A DNA stretch of 64,000 bases. Origin: Coniferiporia sulphurascens (Eukaryota; Basidiomycota; Agaricomycetes; Hymenochaetales; Hymenochaetaceae). Positions 51,377 through 63,146 of this stretch are shown piece after piece; positions within the stretch are counted from its first letter, which is position 1; each line of letters begins with the position of its first letter. The notes beneath the pieces are model-generated. The model was not told where the DNA came from. It did not search any database and was given only the letters and a program-made list of their open reading frames with translations. The stretch spans positions 310,001-374,000 of the forward strand of contig NBBA01000012.1 of NCBI GenBank assembly GCA_002794785.1. The letters run 5' to 3'. The translations under genes were made by a program, and so were the position numbers.

Positions 51377-54300
51377 GGACTGACATTGCCTTTCCATTAC
51401 TCGAAACCACCTTCAGCCTCCTGGCGGGCGATACCACCACCCTAGACACCAAAGCGCAGGCAGTAGTCGCCTCCATGACCGCTGCCCTCGCCCCCTTCAC
51501 CCGACTCGCCAAGCCATGCAAAACCGAGGTCCCATGGTGGACCCCGACATGTAAATCGCTCCTCCAGGCGATATTGACGGCCACCACCCCCCTTCAGCGA
51601 TCAGCAGCCCACCGCGCATTCAAGCATGGCATACAAGCGGCCAAGCGGCATTTTTACGCCAACCAAGCCGACTCTGCAGACGCCACCAACATCTGGAGCT
51701 GGGCCAAATGCAGCCTCGGCAACCGACCTACACCCATCCCATCGTTAAAAAAGGGTGATGGCACCTTCACCCAATCGGACGATGAGAAAGGTGAGCTCTT
51801 CTGCATGACCTTCTTCATGCCCCCCCACCACCAGTAGAGGCCGTCACCCCTCCACCCCCCCCCAACCAGCTGCCCCGCCTATACTCCTAATGGAGCTTAC
51901 AGGGGCACTGGCCGACACCTCCAACTTGTCGGCTCCAGGCCTCTCAGGAATCAGCTATTGCCCACTAAAATGGGTGGTAGACACTTACCCTGAAGAGATA
52001 CTTACACTTTTCAATGACTGCTTGCACATGGGGCACCACCCTAAGTGCTGGCAGGCGGCAAAGGTGGTAATGCTGTGGAAGCCTAACAAGAAGGACCCGT
52101 TCTCGCCAAGATCATATCGGCCCATCACCCTTGAGGAGACCCTAGGGAAACTCCTCGAAAAGATCATAGCTAACTGGCTCCAGTTCCTCGCTAACACGCG
52201 GGACTGGCTGCCACCTAACCAATACGGGGGGCGTCAGGGACACTCAGTCTATGACGCCGCCCAGCACCTCCTACAGATAGCAGAACATGCCCATGCAGAG
52301 GGCCTTGTATGCTCAGTCCTCACGGTCGACATACAAGGTTTCTTCGACTCAGTGCACCTGCAACTCCTCCACCGACAACTGCTGGACCTCCAGTGCCCGC
52401 CCGACATGGCGGACTGGTGCCTCTCCTTCATGACGGATCGGCAGGTAGCCATCGCATTCGATGGCACCACCCTCCCAACTGCCCAGAAACCCGACCTTGG
52501 CACCCCTCAAGGATCGCCAGTATCCCCTATCCTGTCCACCATCTTCACGGGCATGGTTCTCCAGAAATTTCATCAAACCGGCACCACCGCCCTTGCATAT
52601 GTGGACAATCACCTCCTCATTTGTGTCGGCCCCAGCGTGGCATCCAACTGTCAGCAACTCGCCGCCACCTACCACCAACTCGATGCTCTCTTTGGCGACA
52701 TCGGTCTCAACATCGAAGCCGCCAAGACAGAGTGCCTACACTTCCACCCGCCCCAGCACCATTCCTCAGCATACACCAACTGGGACTCAGCCAGGGTTCA
52801 GGTCAACCCAACCACACTCATCCGACCGTCAATCCCCCTCAGATGGCTGGGGATTTGGTGGGATCCCGCCCTCACCTTCAAGGCCCATATCGAGCGAATG
52901 CGCTCCAAAGGCCTCTCCACCCTCGCTGCCCTCCGCATCCTCGGCAACACTGAACGCGGCATCTCGGCCCTTCTCCTACGTCGCCTATACATCGCCTGCA
53001 TCTGCTCAGTACTCACATGGGGCGCGCCGGTTTGGTACCATGGCCGATGCCAAAAAACCTTAGTAAGCCGCCTGCAGGCTGTGCAAAACACGGCATGCAG
53101 ATGGATTCTTGGCGTCTACAAAGGCGCCTCCCCTTTCTCTACAAATTTCCTTTGTTCCCTTCCCCCCCTTTCTTATTATTTCGAATATGCTAAGACTCTC
53201 CATTCTCTGCGCCTATGGCACACCCTGCACTCTGTTGGTAGAAAACGTTTTTATAAAACAGTAACTAACCGCCCCTTTTCCACTTCTCTGCAGGTCCGGG
53301 TCCCCGGGTTCAACCAGTCCCTGCATACACTCATCCCCCATGGACAGATCCTCTGGCATTTACGAATGGTCGAGTTTTGTTTGCCTCTCCTATCACTCTG
53401 GTCAGCAAAGACACCTGTGAGGAATTCGTGGAAGCGCACACGCTCCCTGAGCACCCTCCCCCACCTCCAGGTCTTCACTGATGGCTCCCACATGGGCACA
53501 AAGTCTGGTTCTGCCATCTGCGCCATGATGGGCCTCACCCACCTAAAAGTGCACCGGCTCGCCTCCCCCACATGTGCCACAGCAATGGATGTGGAGATTT
53601 TCTCACTCACCTCCACACCTATGTGGGCAGCACACCACCTCTGGGAGCTTCTGCCTGTCACATCTGACATCTTCTTTCTGTCAGATTTGCTGACGGCACT
53701 CCACCTCATATGCACATGGGCGCCAGTCCCAGGTGCCCATCTCCTTCATCAATGGAAGGCTGGGGTCCAGACTCTCTTGGACTCATACCAGGATCTCTCC
53801 GTACACTTTGTATGGTGTCCGGGTCACTCTGACATACCAGGGAATGAATGGGCCGACCATGAGGCCAAGTTTGCGACAAATCTCCCCCGTCCTCCCTCGC
53901 CCCCTCTACCTCTGCGCTGAAGGAGGCCGCCATCAAAACCCTAATGGAACGATGGTCCCTCTCTCTCGCCCACCCCCTTGCCTCGACAGCCGACAAGTAC
54001 TTGGCTGTCAATGGCGTCCCCTCCCGCAGACCATGGAAGTTACTTAACCAGTCGGTTGACCACCCCCACCAAGAGCTCTCGGCGGTTGCCCAGGTCCTCT
54101 GCCACGCCAGTCCCTATGGGGGCTACTGGCTGAGCTTTGACTCAGTCTACTGGGCAGACACGGCCTGATCTCGCATTGCAGATGGCACAACCACCCCCCC
54201 TGGCCAGCCCAATCCACCGCCCATGTCCTGGGCGGGTGCTGCACATTCCAGCCATGGATCCGTAAGGTCTGGCCTCCCTGTGACCCACTTCCGACCCACC

Positions 54301-54884
54301 ACACAGAATGGGCCGATGAAAACTGTCTCCAGGTTCTGCACCGCTGGCTGAAAATGACCGGGCACCTGAACCGCCTATCTGACCGCACCTCTGCTACCAT
54401 CCGCCTGGCTTTCGCAGCAATGGACCTAGAAGGGCACCCCACTGACGAAGATATGGACTTGGACCTCCTTCGGGAATACATGAGTTGTATGCTTGGACCC
54501 CGACCCCAGGACCCGGACCGGCTCTCTTGGAGCTTTCAGGTACGCTTCCCCCCTTTTCCTCTGTTCAGTGACTGCCTTTCGGACTCTCCTTTGTATGTCC
54601 CGGCTGGCGCTCTCACCCTCCCTTCCCTATTCTAAGCTACCCCCTTTACCTGCCTTCACCTGCTTGGTCTTGTCGTAGCGATATGTATTCCTCTCCCTCA
54701 TGTCTCCTTTACTAGTAGGGACCCTTCCCACCTTGGCACCCTTTGGGGAGCAGGGTCCCTGCCCAGTTTTGCATGATGTGCGATGATGGGCGCCTCTGTT
54801 GTTATGTAGTTAGGGCCCCCCCTTTGGGGGGGCAGCTTGTAATTATGTAATACTGCAGGAATAATTTAAAAAAAAAAAAAAAAA
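51377..54884 (+). mobile_element. LINE-B, second part: EN end, RT, RNase H, 3' UTR, tail
   Basis: Continues 46776-49678 after the TSD copy at 51377-51389. EN end (TRLAKPCKTEVPWWTPTCKSLLQAI), linker, RT and RNase H (51890-53920 as one frame), frameshifts at about 51830 and 53890, and the C-terminal RNase H region to about 54570. Then the 3' UTR with hairpin (TTTG at the loop) near 54815-54835 and a pure A tail ending 54884. The right flank GTAGCCCCTATG is LINE-C ORF1 and has no partner at this element's 5' end. Confidence 0.87.
51890..53920 (+). pseudogene. LINE-B ORF2, RT plus RNase H: longest open frame (676 codons), dead RT site
   Basis: RT motifs in order: KWVVDTYPEEIL, WKPNKKDPFSPRSYRPITLEETLGKLLEKII, TVDIQGFFDSVH (motif A), LGTPQGSPVSPILSTIF (motif B), LAYVDNHLLICVG (motif C), LNIEAAKTECLHF, LGIWWDPALTFKAH and a thumb to about residue 460. 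RNase H: VFTDGSHMGTKSGS, DVEIFSLTS, FFLSDLLTALHLI and WCPGHSDIPGNEWADHEAKF, then a frameshift into RPPSPPLP. Motif C is YVDN instead of YVDD: the second catalytic aspartate is Asn (gacaat), which should abolish polymerisation. The upstream EN is separated by a frameshift near 51830. Confidence 0.88.
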
Positions 54885-55034
54885 GTAGCCCCTATGATGT
54901 ACACCCAGCTAGCAGCGATTGCAGCTAACCTCCCCCAGCCCCCAGCAACCCAGACAGCCCCAGCAAAGAAAGCAAAGAAAGTCCGGCAACCCCCACCCCC
55001 TCCCAAGATGTATGCCAAGGAACCCACCTTGGTT
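54885..55034 (+). pseudogene. LINE-C ORF1 fragment
   Basis: Reads as YTQLAAIAANLPQPPATQTAPAKKAKKVRQPPPPPKMYAKEPTLV. It aligns with the SYAQVAAA...KKKK-QRKVPPPPTMYAKDPTLV segment of LINE-A and LINE-B ORF1 but is distinctly diverged. It is cut on the left by the A tail of LINE-B and on the right, near 55034, by the poly-T end of a minus-strand LINE-B. The next LINE-C ORF1 sequence (knuckle region) starts at about 57593, so some 200-300 codons between are missing. Confidence 0.78.
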
Positions 55035-56537
55035 TTTTTTTTTTTTTTAAATTATTCCTGCAGTATTACATAATTACAAGCTGCCCCCCCAAAGGGGGGG
55101 CCCTAACTACATAACAATGGAGGCGCCCATCATCGCACATCATGCAAAACTGGGCAGGGACCCTGCTCCCCAAAGGGTGCCAAGGTGGGAAGGGTCCCTA
55201 CTAGTAAAGGAGACATGAGGGAGAGGAATACATATCGCTACGACAAGACCAAGCAGGTGAAGGCAGGTAAAGGGGTAGCTTAGAATAGGGAAGGGAGGGT
55301 GAGAGCGCCAGCCGGGACATACAAAGGAGAGTCCGAAAGGCAGTCACTGAACAGAGGAAAAGGGGGGAAGCGTACCTGAAAGCTCCAAGAGAGCCGGGTC
55401 CGGGTCCTGGGGTCGGGGTCCAAGCATACAACTCATGTATTCCCGAAGGAGGTCCAAGTCCATATCTTCGTCAGTGGGGTGCCCTTCTAGGTCCATTGCT
55501 GCGAAAGCCAGGCGGATGGTAGCAGAGGTGCGGTCAGATAGGCGGTTCAGGTGCCCGGTCATTTTCAGCCAGCGGTGCAGAACCTGGAGACAGTTTTCAT
55601 CGGCCCATTCTGTGTGGTGGGTCGGAAGTGGGTCACAGGGAGGCCAGACCTTACAGATCCATGGCTGGAATGTGCAGCACCCGCCCAGGACATGGGCGGT
55701 GGATTGGGCTGGCCAGGGGGGTGGTTGTGCCATCTGCAATGCGAGATCAGGCCGTGTCTGTCCCAGTAGACTGAGTCAAAGCTCAGCCAGTAGCCCCCAT
55801 AGGGACTGGCGTGGCAGAGGACCTGGGCAACCGCCGAGAGCTCTTGGTGGGGGTGGTCGACCGACTGGTTAAGTAACTTCCGCGGTCTGCGGGAGGGGAC
55901 ACCGTTGACAGCCAAGTACTTGTTGGCTGTCGAGGCGAGGGGGCAGGTGAGAGAGAGGGACCATCATTCCATTAGGGTTTTGATGGCGGCCTCCTTCAGC
56001 GCAGAGGTAGAGGGGGCGAGGGAGGACGGGGGGAGATTTGTCGCAAACTTGGCCTCGTGGTCAGCCCATTCATTCCCTGGTATGTCAGAGTGACCCAGAC
56101 ACCATACAAAGTGTACGGAGAGATCTGGGTACGAGTCCAAGAGAGTCTGGACCCCAGCCTTCCATTGATGAAGGAGATGGGCGCCTGGGACTGGCGCCCA
56201 TGTGCATATGAGGTGGAGTGCCGTCAGCAAATCTGACAGAAAGAAGATGTCAGATGCAACAGGCAGAAGCTCCTGGAGGTGGTGTGCTGCCCACATAGGT
56301 GTGGAGGTGAGTGAGAAAATCTCCACATCCATTGCTATGGCACATGTGGGGGAGGCGAGCCAGTGCACTTTTAGGTGGGTGAGGCCCATCATGGCGCAGA
56401 TGGCAGAACCAGACTTTGTGCCCATGTGGGAGCCATCGGTGAAGACCTGGAGGTGGGGGAGGGTGCTCAGGGAGTGTGCAGCTTCCACGAATTCCTCACG
56501 GGTGTCCTTGCTGACCGGAGTGATAGGAGAGGCGAAC
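55035..56537 (-). mobile_element. LINE-B 3' part: RNase H, 3' UTR, tail
   Basis: Poly-T at 55035-55049, hairpin, 3' UTR, then minus-strand RNase H to about 56535: FASPITPVSKDTREEF, VFTDGSHMGTKSGSAICAMMGLTHLKVHW, FFLSDLLTALHLI, LHQWKAGVQTLLDSYPDLSVHFVWCLGHSDIPGNEWADHEAKF and the C-terminal region to PPFSSVQ. A TGA near 55963 (GGAATGATGG) replaces CGA, and a frameshift lies near 55735. Upstream of FASPITPV it joins directly to LINE-A 3' UTR sequence (56538 on) in the same orientation. Confidence 0.82.
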
Positions 56538-57592
56538 TGGAAGGGGAGGGCGAGAGCGCCAGCCGGGACGTATTCAAGGGAATTCGAAAGGCAGGTGTTA
56601 TTCAAGAGGAAAGGGAGGGAGCATACCTGATAGCTCTAAAAGGGCTGGGTCCGAGTCCTGGGTTTGGGGTCCGAGCATATGACACATGTATTCCCGTAGG
56701 AGGTCCAGATTCATATCCTCGTCGGTTGGGTGTCCGTCTAGGTCCATAGCAGCGAAGGAGAGCCGTATGGCGCCCACAGCGCAGTCAGAGAGGCGGTTTA
56801 GGTGCCCCATCAGCTTAAGCCATCGGCGCAAAACCGGGAGGTGGTTTTCGTCAGCCCATTCTGAGTGGTGGGTTGGGAGAGGGTCTCAAGGTGGCCACAT
56901 GCATCATATCCATGGCTGGAATGTGCTGCAGCCGCCTAGAATGTGGGCGGTCGACTGCGCTGGCCAAGGGGGGTGGTTGTGCCACCTGCAATGTGAGATC
57001 AGGCCATGTCGGCAATGGTAGGCCGAGTCAAAACTCAGCCAGTATCCCCCGTAGGGACCGGCGCGACAGAGAACTTAAGCGACTGCGGACAGCTGGTTTT
57101 GTGGGTGGTCGGCCATGTGCACGAGTAGCTTTCGTGGACGGCGTGAGGGGAGGCCATGGACTGCCAGGTACTTGTTGGCAGTTGAGGCTAGGGGGCAGGC
57201 TAGCGAGAGTGACCATCATTCCATGAGGGTGCGGATGGCGACTTCTTTTAGTGCTGAGGTGGAGGGTTTAAGGTCGGATGGGGGGAGCTCCGTGGCCAGC
57301 TTTGCCTCCGTGTCAGCCCATTCATTCCCGGGGATGTCCGAGTGGCCGGGACACCATACGAAGTGAATCGTGAGCTGGGGGTACGAGTCCAGGAGAGTCT
57401 CCACACCCGCTTTCCAGATGTGAAGGAGGTGGGCACCGGGGGTGGCGGCCCATGTGCAGAATAGGTGCAGAGCAGTCAGCGAATCGGACAGGAAGAAGAT
57501 ATCCAATGTGACACGCAATTGTGCCAGGAGGCGGCATGCCACCCAGCCAGGGGCCGTTGCAAGGGAGAACTCCTCAGTGTCCGTGGCTACTG
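56538..57592 (-). mobile_element. LINE-A RNase H C-terminal part plus a 3' UTR without terminus
   Basis: Minus strand: RNase H from CTVATDTEEFSLATAPGWVACRL through LHIWKAGVETLLDSYPQLTIHF, WCPGHSDIPGNEWADTEAKLATE, a TGA near 57215 and the C-terminal region (56598-56831, ending PPFPLE). The first part of the 3' UTR follows (complement of gaaggggagggcgagagcgccagccgg). The hairpin, GGAATAA terminus and tail are absent; LINE-B RNase H follows instead. At 57592 it borders LINE-C ORF1 (plus strand) without TSD. It looks like the upstream half of a LINE-LINE chimera. Confidence 0.75.
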
Positions 57593-57767
57593 TGCAAATG
57601 ATGCAGTCGAAGGAGACGCCTGCCCCCACCCCCGCCACTGTGCTAACTGCCAGGGCGACCACCCCGCCACCCTTCCTACCTGTCTGAAGAAGAAGCACTA
57701 CTGTGCCATCGACTATGCCCTACAGGAAGAAGAGGACACCGATGCCTTCATGGAGGAGGACATATGA
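57593..57767 (+). pseudogene. LINE-C ORF1 C-terminus with the last zinc knuckle
   Basis: Reads CANDAVEGDACPHPRHCANCQGDHPATLPTCLKKKHYCAIDYALQEEEDTDAFMEEDI, with the final C-x2-C-x3-H-x6-C knuckle as in LINE-A and LINE-B. It differs from them by an acidic tail. The TGA (57765-57767) overlaps the ATG of ORF2 (57764) as ATGA, the same arrangement as in the other two families. The upstream portion is replaced by minus-strand LINE-A. Confidence 0.85.
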
Positions 57768-60700
57768 GTGCACAAATCCGTGTACTACAGTGGAATGCCG
57801 CCCACTCACTTGTGGCGATTCATTCCCTAATCCCCGTCCTCACTAATGAACCGTTCCCCCCTCACCTGATTCTGATCCAGGAGCTGCCATGGTATCAAAT
57901 CGGGCTCCAGCCCTCACTCACCAACCCAGCCGGGGAAGCGGTACTCAACATACCGACAATCCCCAGCTTCGTACCAGTACTCCCCCCAACCACCCGACCT
58001 AGGGTGGTGACATATGTCTCAAGGACCCTCCCCCAATCTTCATGGCAGTCGTTGGCCCAGCCTCAAGTGGCACCAATGTGGTGACAGTGGAAATCCAAGG
58101 AAACCGCCCCATCAGGGTGTGCAACTACTACAGTATGTTGCCCCCAGATAGGGTGGAAGCCAGACTAGGGTACCCAGGTGAGACATTCCTCAGCTCTCTC
58201 CCCTCGGCTCTCGCCTCCACCCTCACAATTGCTGGGGACTTCAACTGTCGCCACCACTCGTGGTCAACCCTCGACTCCACCCAGGAAGAAAACTGCAGAG
58301 CCCAACCTCTAGACAACTTCTTCAGGGAAAACGGCCACAAACCAGCCCACCCACCCAACTGTGACACCCGACCCCTCCCAGGACATCGGAGATGCCCAAT
58401 CGACATGGTATGGGCCCCACCGTCAATCAACCCAGAGTCCATCATGGACTCCTTCAATGCAACTCCATCACCACTATCAGACCATCAAATCCTATGCTGG
58501 TCAATACCAACCCCAATACCCCGGCCTACACCCATGACCCGGAAACTCAGCAATGAGGACAAGGACAGCTGGACAGAAGCCGCTTTCCCAGCCCTCACAA
58601 AAGCATTTGCCCTACCAGTAGTAGATGCTAACTCCCTAGATCTGAAAGCAAGTGCCGTCCTTAAAGCTATGACAGACGTGCTACAACCATTCACCAAAAT
58701 CCGCACTCCATCGAAAACAGCTGTCCCCTGGTGGTCGTCCAACTGCCAGGACTTACTGAACACAATCCACAGTGCCCAAACACCAACTGCAAAAGCAGCA
58801 GCAAGATGCTCATTCAAGCGAGGGGTGCGAGCCGCTAAATGGACATATTACTCGGAACAGGCATCAGAGGCTGACCCCTCCAACATCTGGTCATGGGCCA
58901 AACGAGGCCTAGGTGTCCGCCCAACACAAGTACCCTCGCTCAAACACGGGGACGGCACCTTCACCCAGTCGGATGATGAAAAAGGTGAGCTCTTCAGATC
59001 TACTTTCTTCCCACTGCCCCCCCACTCCCGGCTGCGGGCCTTGGCCCCCTGCCTCCCCCTACCCCAGCTGTGCCGCCACTACTCTTCACTGAGCTTACAG
59101 GCGCACTGGCCGATACTTCCAACTTGTCGGCTCTGGGCCCCTCAGGGATCGGGTATCGCCCCCTGAAATGGGTGGTCGATGCCTACCCAGATGAGGTACT
59201 AACACTTTTCAATGACTGCCTGCGACTGGGCCACCACCCAGCCTGCTGGCGGATGGCAAAAGTCGTGATGCTACAGAAGCTGAACAAGAAGGATCCATTC
59301 TCCCCTCAATCCTATTGCCCCATCACCCTTGAGGAAACCCTGGGCAAGTTACTCAAGAAGATGATCACTAACTGGCTTCAGTACCTCACAAACGCGAGGA
59401 ACTGGTTGCCACCTAACCAGTATGGAGGACGTCAGGGCCATTCGGTCTATGACACTGCCCAGCACCTTTTACAGATTGTCAAAGGTGCACATGAAAAAGG
59501 CCTCATATGCTCTATCTTAGCAGTAGACATCCAGGGCTTTTTCGACTCGGTGCACCCAAGATGACTCCACCACCAGCTTTTGGAGATGGGATGCCCGCCA
59601 GAAATGGTGGAGTGGTGTCTCTCCTTCATGACGAACAGGGAAGTGGCCGTCTCATTTGACGGCACAACCCTACCGACTGCACCAAAGCCCGACCTCGGAA
59701 CCCCACAAGGGTCACCAGTCTCACCGATCCTATCAACAATTTTCGCAAGCATTGTGATGCAGCGCTTCCAACAACGCAGCTCACAACTGCTAGCATATGT
59801 CGATGACCACCTCATCGTCTGTGTGGGCACCTCGGTGACAGCTAACTGCAGATCCCTAGCACAGGCATACCAGCAACTCGACCTCCTCTTTCGACAAATC
59901 GGTCTCAACATCGAGCCAGCAAAGATGGAGGCCCTCCACTTCCACCTGCCCAGGCAGCGAACCGGCTACCACCGCTGGGACACTGCTGGGATTCAAATCG
60001 ACGCTGCAACCCTGGTCCGACCCACCAACCCCCTGCATTGGCTCGGGATCTGGTGGGATGCGGGCCTCACCTTCAAACCACATGTGGAATGCATGTGTTC
60101 CAAGGGGCTATCAACACTGGCGGCTCTTCGCATTCTCGGAAACACCGAGAGGGGCCTCTCAGCCATCCACCTCCACCGACTCTACACCGCCTGTGTGCGA
60201 ACCATCCTATCCTGGGGCGCACCAGTATGGTACCATGGACATCAACAAAAAACTCTAGTCAACCGACTACAGGCCATGCAGAACACTGCTTGCCATTGGA
60301 TATTGGGCATCTACAAGGGCACATCTCCCCATTCTACAAATTTTCTTTGCTCCACCCCCCCTTTCTTCACTTATTTTGAGTATTTAAAGACCAACCACAC
60401 ACTGCACCTTTGGCACACCCCCCATCGTGTAGGGCAGAAAAAGTTCAATCCTAATGCTAATACCCCTTTTTCCCTTTCGTTGCAGGTCCACATCCCCCAA
60501 GTCCAACAGATCCCAGCATACACACACCCCCCCTGGACGGACCCCCTAGCCTTTGGTAAAGGGCAAATCGTCTTCTCAGTCCCAAGGCAGCCCGTCTCTG
60601 TGAACCTATGTGATCATTACATCGCCCAGGCCAGGATATGCTGCACCAACACCTCCCTGCAGGTTTTTACAGATGGCTCACACATCGGAAACACCTCAGG

Positions 60701-60905
60701 ATCTGCCATCTGCGGCATGAAGGGGACACTCCAAATTACCTCCCTCAAGCTCACCTCCCCCACCTGCGCCACAGCAACAGACGCCGAAATTTTCTCATTG
60801 GCGACTGCACTGGGCTGGGCTGCAAGACGACTCCACCACCTACTGCCAGATGTCCAGGAGATTTACTTCCTCTCGGACTCCCTGACGGCACTTGGCCTAT
60901 TCCTT
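57764..60905 (+). pseudogene. LINE-C ORF2: EN, RT and N-terminal RNase H
   Basis: MSAQIRVLQWNAAHSLVAIHSLIPVL, LIQELPWYQIGLQPSL (QEL for QEP), VTYVSRTLPQSSW; a frame slip near 58045, then CNYYSMLPPDRVE, AGDFNCRHHSWST, IDMVWAPPSINPESI and SPLSDHQILCW. RT: KWVVDAYPDEVLTLF, LNKKDPFSPQSYCPITLEE, AVDIQGFFDSVH, a TGA at 59562, then 59580 onward MGCPPEMVEWCLSFMTNREVAVSFDGT, GTPQGSPVSPILSTIF, LAYVDDHLIVC (intact) and LGIWWDAGLTF. RNase H: VFTDGSHIGNTSGS, TDAEIFSLATALGW, FLSDSLTALGL. At 60905 a LINE-B poly-T end cuts it. Least decayed RT with an intact active site in the window. Confidence 0.88.
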
Positions 60906-62284
60906 TTTTTTTTTTTTTTTTTTAAATTATTCCTGCAGTATTACATAATTACAAGCTGCCTCCCCGAAGGGGGGGCCCTAACTACATAACAACAGAGGCG
61001 CCCATCATCGCACAATGCACAAAACTGGGTGGGGACCCTGCTCCCCAAAGGGTGCCAAGGTGGGAAGGGTCTCTATTAGTAAAGGAAACAAAAGGGAGAG
61101 GAATACATATCGCTACAATGGGACCAAGTGGATGAGGGCAGGTAACAGGGGTAACTTAGAATTGGAAAGGGAGGGCGAGAGTGCCGGCCGGGACATATGC
61201 AGGAGAGTCCGAAAGGCAGTCACTGAACAGAGGAAAAGGGGGGAAGTGTACCTGAAAGCTCCAAGAGAGCTGGGTCCAGGTCCTGGGGTCGGGGTCCAAG
61301 CATACAACTCATGTATTCCCGAAGGAGGTCCAAGTCCATATCTTTGTTGGTAGGGTGCCCCTCTAAGTCCATCGCTGTGAAAGCCAGGTGGATGGTAGCA
61401 GAGGTGCAGTCGGATAGGCGGTTCAAGTGCCCGGTCATTTTCAGCCAGCGGCACAGGACCTGGAGGCAGTTTTTGTCGACCCACTCTGTGCGGTGGGTCG
61501 GAAGTGGGTCATGGGGGGGCCAGACCTTGCGGATCCATGGCCGGAATGTGTGGCAACCACCCAGGACATGAGCAGTGGATTGGGCTGGCCAGGGAGGGTG
61601 GTTGTGCCACCTGCAATGCGAGATCAGGCTGTGTCTGCGCTGGTAGACTGAGTCAAAGCTCAGCCAGTAGCCCCCATAGGGACCGGCATGGCAGAGGACC
61701 TGGGCGACTGCAGAGAGCTCCTGGCGGGGGTGGTCGACCAACTGGTTGAGTAACTTCCGTGGTCTGCGGGAGGGGGCGCCATTGACGGCCAAGTACTTGT
61801 CGGCTGTCGAGGCAAGAGGGCGGGTGAGAGAGAGGGACCATCGCTCCATTAGGGTTTTGATGGTGGCCTCCTTCAGAGTGGAGGTAGAGGAGGCGAGGGA
61901 GGACGGGGGGAGATTCGTCACAAACTTGGCCTCGTGGTCGGCCCATTCATTCCCTGGTATGTTGGAGTGACCTGGACACCATACGAAATGCACGGAGAGA
62001 TCCGGGTACGAGTCCAAGAGAGTCTGGACCCCAGCCTTCCATTGATGAAGGAGATGGGCGCCTGGGACTGGCGCCCATGTGCATATGAGGTGGAGTGCCG
62101 TCAGCAAATCTGACAGGAAGAAGATGTCAGATGTGACAGGCAGAAGCTCCGTAGGTGGTGTGCAGCCCACGTAGGCGCAGAGGTGAGGGAGAGAATCTCC
62201 GTGTCTGTTGCTGTGGCACATGTGGGGGAGGCGAGTCGGTGCGATTTTAGACGGGTGAGGCCCAACATGGCGCAGATGGCCAGA
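60906..62284 (-). mobile_element. LINE-B 3' part of an X-LINE chimera: RNase H, 3' UTR, tail
   Basis: Poly-T (60904-60923), hairpin near 60962-60978, 3' UTR, then minus-strand RNase H open for 333 codons (61220-62221): CHSNRHGDSLPHL in a shifted start, FFLSDLLTALHLICTWAPVPGAHLLHQWKAGVQTLLDSYPDLSVHFVWCPGHSNIPGNEWADHEAKF, and the conserved C-terminal region to PPFSSVQ. The N-terminal RNase H is truncated near 62284 at the codons for CAML. Sequence immediately upstream, in the same orientation, is X (62285-63146). Confidence 0.83.
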
Positions 62285-63146
62285 ATTAAAGGGTGCCCTT
62301 GCGGGGCCCCACTATGCGTGCACCTTCCTCATGACATAGATGCCTGACCAGTAGGACTTATACCCGACATGCTGTCCTCTACAGCGCGCTGGATTGGGAA
62401 GGGTGTGCCGCGCCAGGGAGACATTCCGAGTGGGGGTCGCAGCACCGTAGGCACTACCCCACCCATTGGGTGCCCCCCCTACCCTACACATTCCCCCCCT
62501 TACCCCGCTTTCCACTGTAGAGTGCCGCTCATTTCTGGGAATCAACTTAAGCACACAATAGGACTTACTCCTACATGCACCCACACCAGATTTAGTGCTC
62601 TGGAGCCAGTGGAGGGAACTATCCCCCACCGCTACAGTTCGCTCCATAGTGGAGGGGTTTCCTAGGCCCCCCCGGAGTTTCCTGTTCCCCAGCACACACT
62701 TCAGAGCCCCAAAGGGGAATACTCAGGCACAAGGCCCGCTTCTGGATCTGCAGCATACCGGAGTTGACATGTCGCCAGAGGCTTGGACCCCGGCCTATCT
62801 CTTCCGAGGCTGCCAGGGAGTCCGCTTGACTAACCACCTCTCGGGGGGCACCAACGCCTACCCTCAAAAGGGCTAGGGCCAGCCACACCCCCCCAAAAGG
62901 CCCATGGTGGCCTGTCGCTTTCGCGTCGGCTGGTTCTTACTGCAACGCCATGTGTTAAGAAGCCCCTATCTCCTTATATCAACTGGTGACATCATCGGAG
63001 ACCCTTTCAGGGTTTGGGGCGGCAGTTTTTATGGTTTGTCATGCCAAGGACAATGCGGCCCCATGCCCAAGGGCACAACCCAAAGGTTAGATCCGAGTTT
63101 CCCTGAACCCGAGGTCTCCTGACCGAAGCCGACCACTGAAGGGCAT
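62285..63146 (-). other. X repeat, minus strand, 3' two-thirds
   Basis: Aligns with 41468-42298: GGGTGCCCTTGCGGGGCC at its 3' end, GCACCGTAGGCACTACCCCACC, GGAATCAACTTAAGC, GGAGGGAACTATCCCC-CCGCTACAG, CTTCTGGATCTGCAGCATACC, CTAACCACCTC, GGCCCATGGTGGCCTGTCGC and CTGAACCCGAGGT. It is more diverged from the other two long copies than they are from each other. Its 5' remainder is cut at 63146 by the start of another X copy in the opposite orientation. Its 3' end is fused to LINE-B RNase H. Confidence 0.78.
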
